Assembly: GCA_013821525.1 (NCBI GenBank)
Contig: JACDGR010000050.1
Coordinates: forward strand, 1 to 13,314
Length of the DNA stretch: 13,314 bases
Origin: Actinomycetota bacterium
GTDB taxonomy: Bacteria; Actinomycetota; Thermoleophilia; Gaiellales; Gaiellaceae
Direction of reading: 5' to 3'
Shown here: positions 13,116 through 13,314 of the stretch, piece by piece
How the letters are laid out: each line of letters begins with the position of its first letter
How positions within the stretch are numbered: the first letter of the stretch is position 1
The notes under the pieces: model-generated
Seen by the model: only the letters and a program-made list of their open reading frames with translations
What the model was told of the DNA's origin: nothing
Database searches by the model: none
Made by a program: the position numbers and the translations under genes

Positions 13116-13314
13116 TCAGGGAGCGAGCGGGAAGCGCTTCTTCGCGAGTGCGGCCAGCACCTGCGAGGTCACCCACACCGGGGTGACCGCGTAGCGGGCG
13201 GAGTAGGCGTAGCTGCCGTCGACACGCCGGAGGCGCGCCAGGTAGGCGAAGGCGCGGCGCGGCGGCGTCCGGCGCGCCGCCACGAGCCCCTGGATCGCCC
13301 ACGCAGTCGACTGC
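13116..13314 (-). CDS. C-terminus of a prenyltransferase/squalene-cyclase-repeat protein (5' end beyond window)
   Basis: The frame enters at the right edge and ends at TGA 13118-13116, giving 65 residues. It reads QSTAWAIQGLVAARRTP, then AFAYLARLRRVDGSYAYSAR and VTPVWVTSQVLAALAKK. The pattern of a short helix, DGSY, a turn, and then W-x-T-S-Q-x-L-A-A-L is that of alpha/alpha-toroid repeats found in terpene cyclases, prenyltransferase beta subunits and related secreted repeat proteins. The catalytic part is not in view, so enzyme activity cannot be claimed. It converges on the GNAT gene with a hairpin in between. Confidence 0.6.
   Translation of the reverse strand, partial: QSTAWAIQGLVAARRTPPRRAFAYLARLRRVDGSYAYSARYAVTPVWVTSQVLAALAKKRFPLAP

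Noticed and set aside
1..13314. CRISPR array, toxin-antitoxin pair, retron or other defence system
   Set aside because: No regularly spaced repeats and no recognisable defence proteins were found; the STAND ATPase looks like a LuxR/AfsR-type regulator rather than an Avs-like defence protein, though its C-terminus is unseen.

Overview
This is a high-GC chromosomal window with strong G/C preference at third codon positions. The gene set is typical of Actinomycetota: an Eis-type acetyltransferase, a PcrA helicase with a C-terminal Tudor-like tail, a STAND/AfsR-like ATPase and a two-domain GNAT enzyme. A Thermoleophilia-like (Gaiellales/Solirubrobacterales) source is my inference from style; no marker gene here proves it.

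Layout. (1) 1-2539, minus strand: an FAD-dependent aromatic-ring monooxygenase, followed 64 bases downstream by the start of a LuxR/AfsR-like STAND ATPase that runs off the left edge. (2) 2623-about 4630: a decayed mobile-element scar. It holds the 3' part of a tRNA-Ser(TGA) gene used as an attachment site, the C-terminal half of a frameshifted tyrosine integrase whose stop codon lies inside that tRNA fragment, a truncated and frameshifted IS3-family element, and several hundred bases of unassigned, less GC-biased sequence. (3) 4631-7837: a thiamin module. A TPP riboswitch leads into an ABC importer (ATPase, permease, NMT1/THI5-like binding protein; ThiZ-ThiX-ThiY type), which meets thiamine pyrophosphokinase (thiN) tail to tail with a 29-base overlap. 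The ATPase frame is broken by one missing base. (4) 7838-8493: a mostly non-coding stretch with a broken zinc-ribbon (C-x2-C...C-x2-C) fragment, a good intrinsic terminator and a tRNA-Val(GAC) gene. (5) 8562-11952, minus strand: pcrA followed 4 bases later by an Eis-family acetyltransferase, probably one transcript. (6) 11969-13314: a possible small ORF, a two-domain GNAT acetyltransferase with a frameshift, a strong hairpin between convergent genes, and the 3' end of a prenyltransferase/squalene-cyclase-repeat protein.

How it works together. The functional core is thiamin salvage. The riboswitch should shut off import of a thiamin precursor (most likely a pyrimidine) when TPP is plentiful. 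ThiN converts imported or salvaged thiamin to TPP, the ligand that the riboswitch senses. I did not find a clearly new defence or mobile system. The points most worth checking are the tRNA-Ser integration scar, single-site frameshifts in otherwise well-conserved genes (real decay or assembly error), the unidentified minus-strand fragment before the riboswitch, and the C33 base in tRNA-Val.
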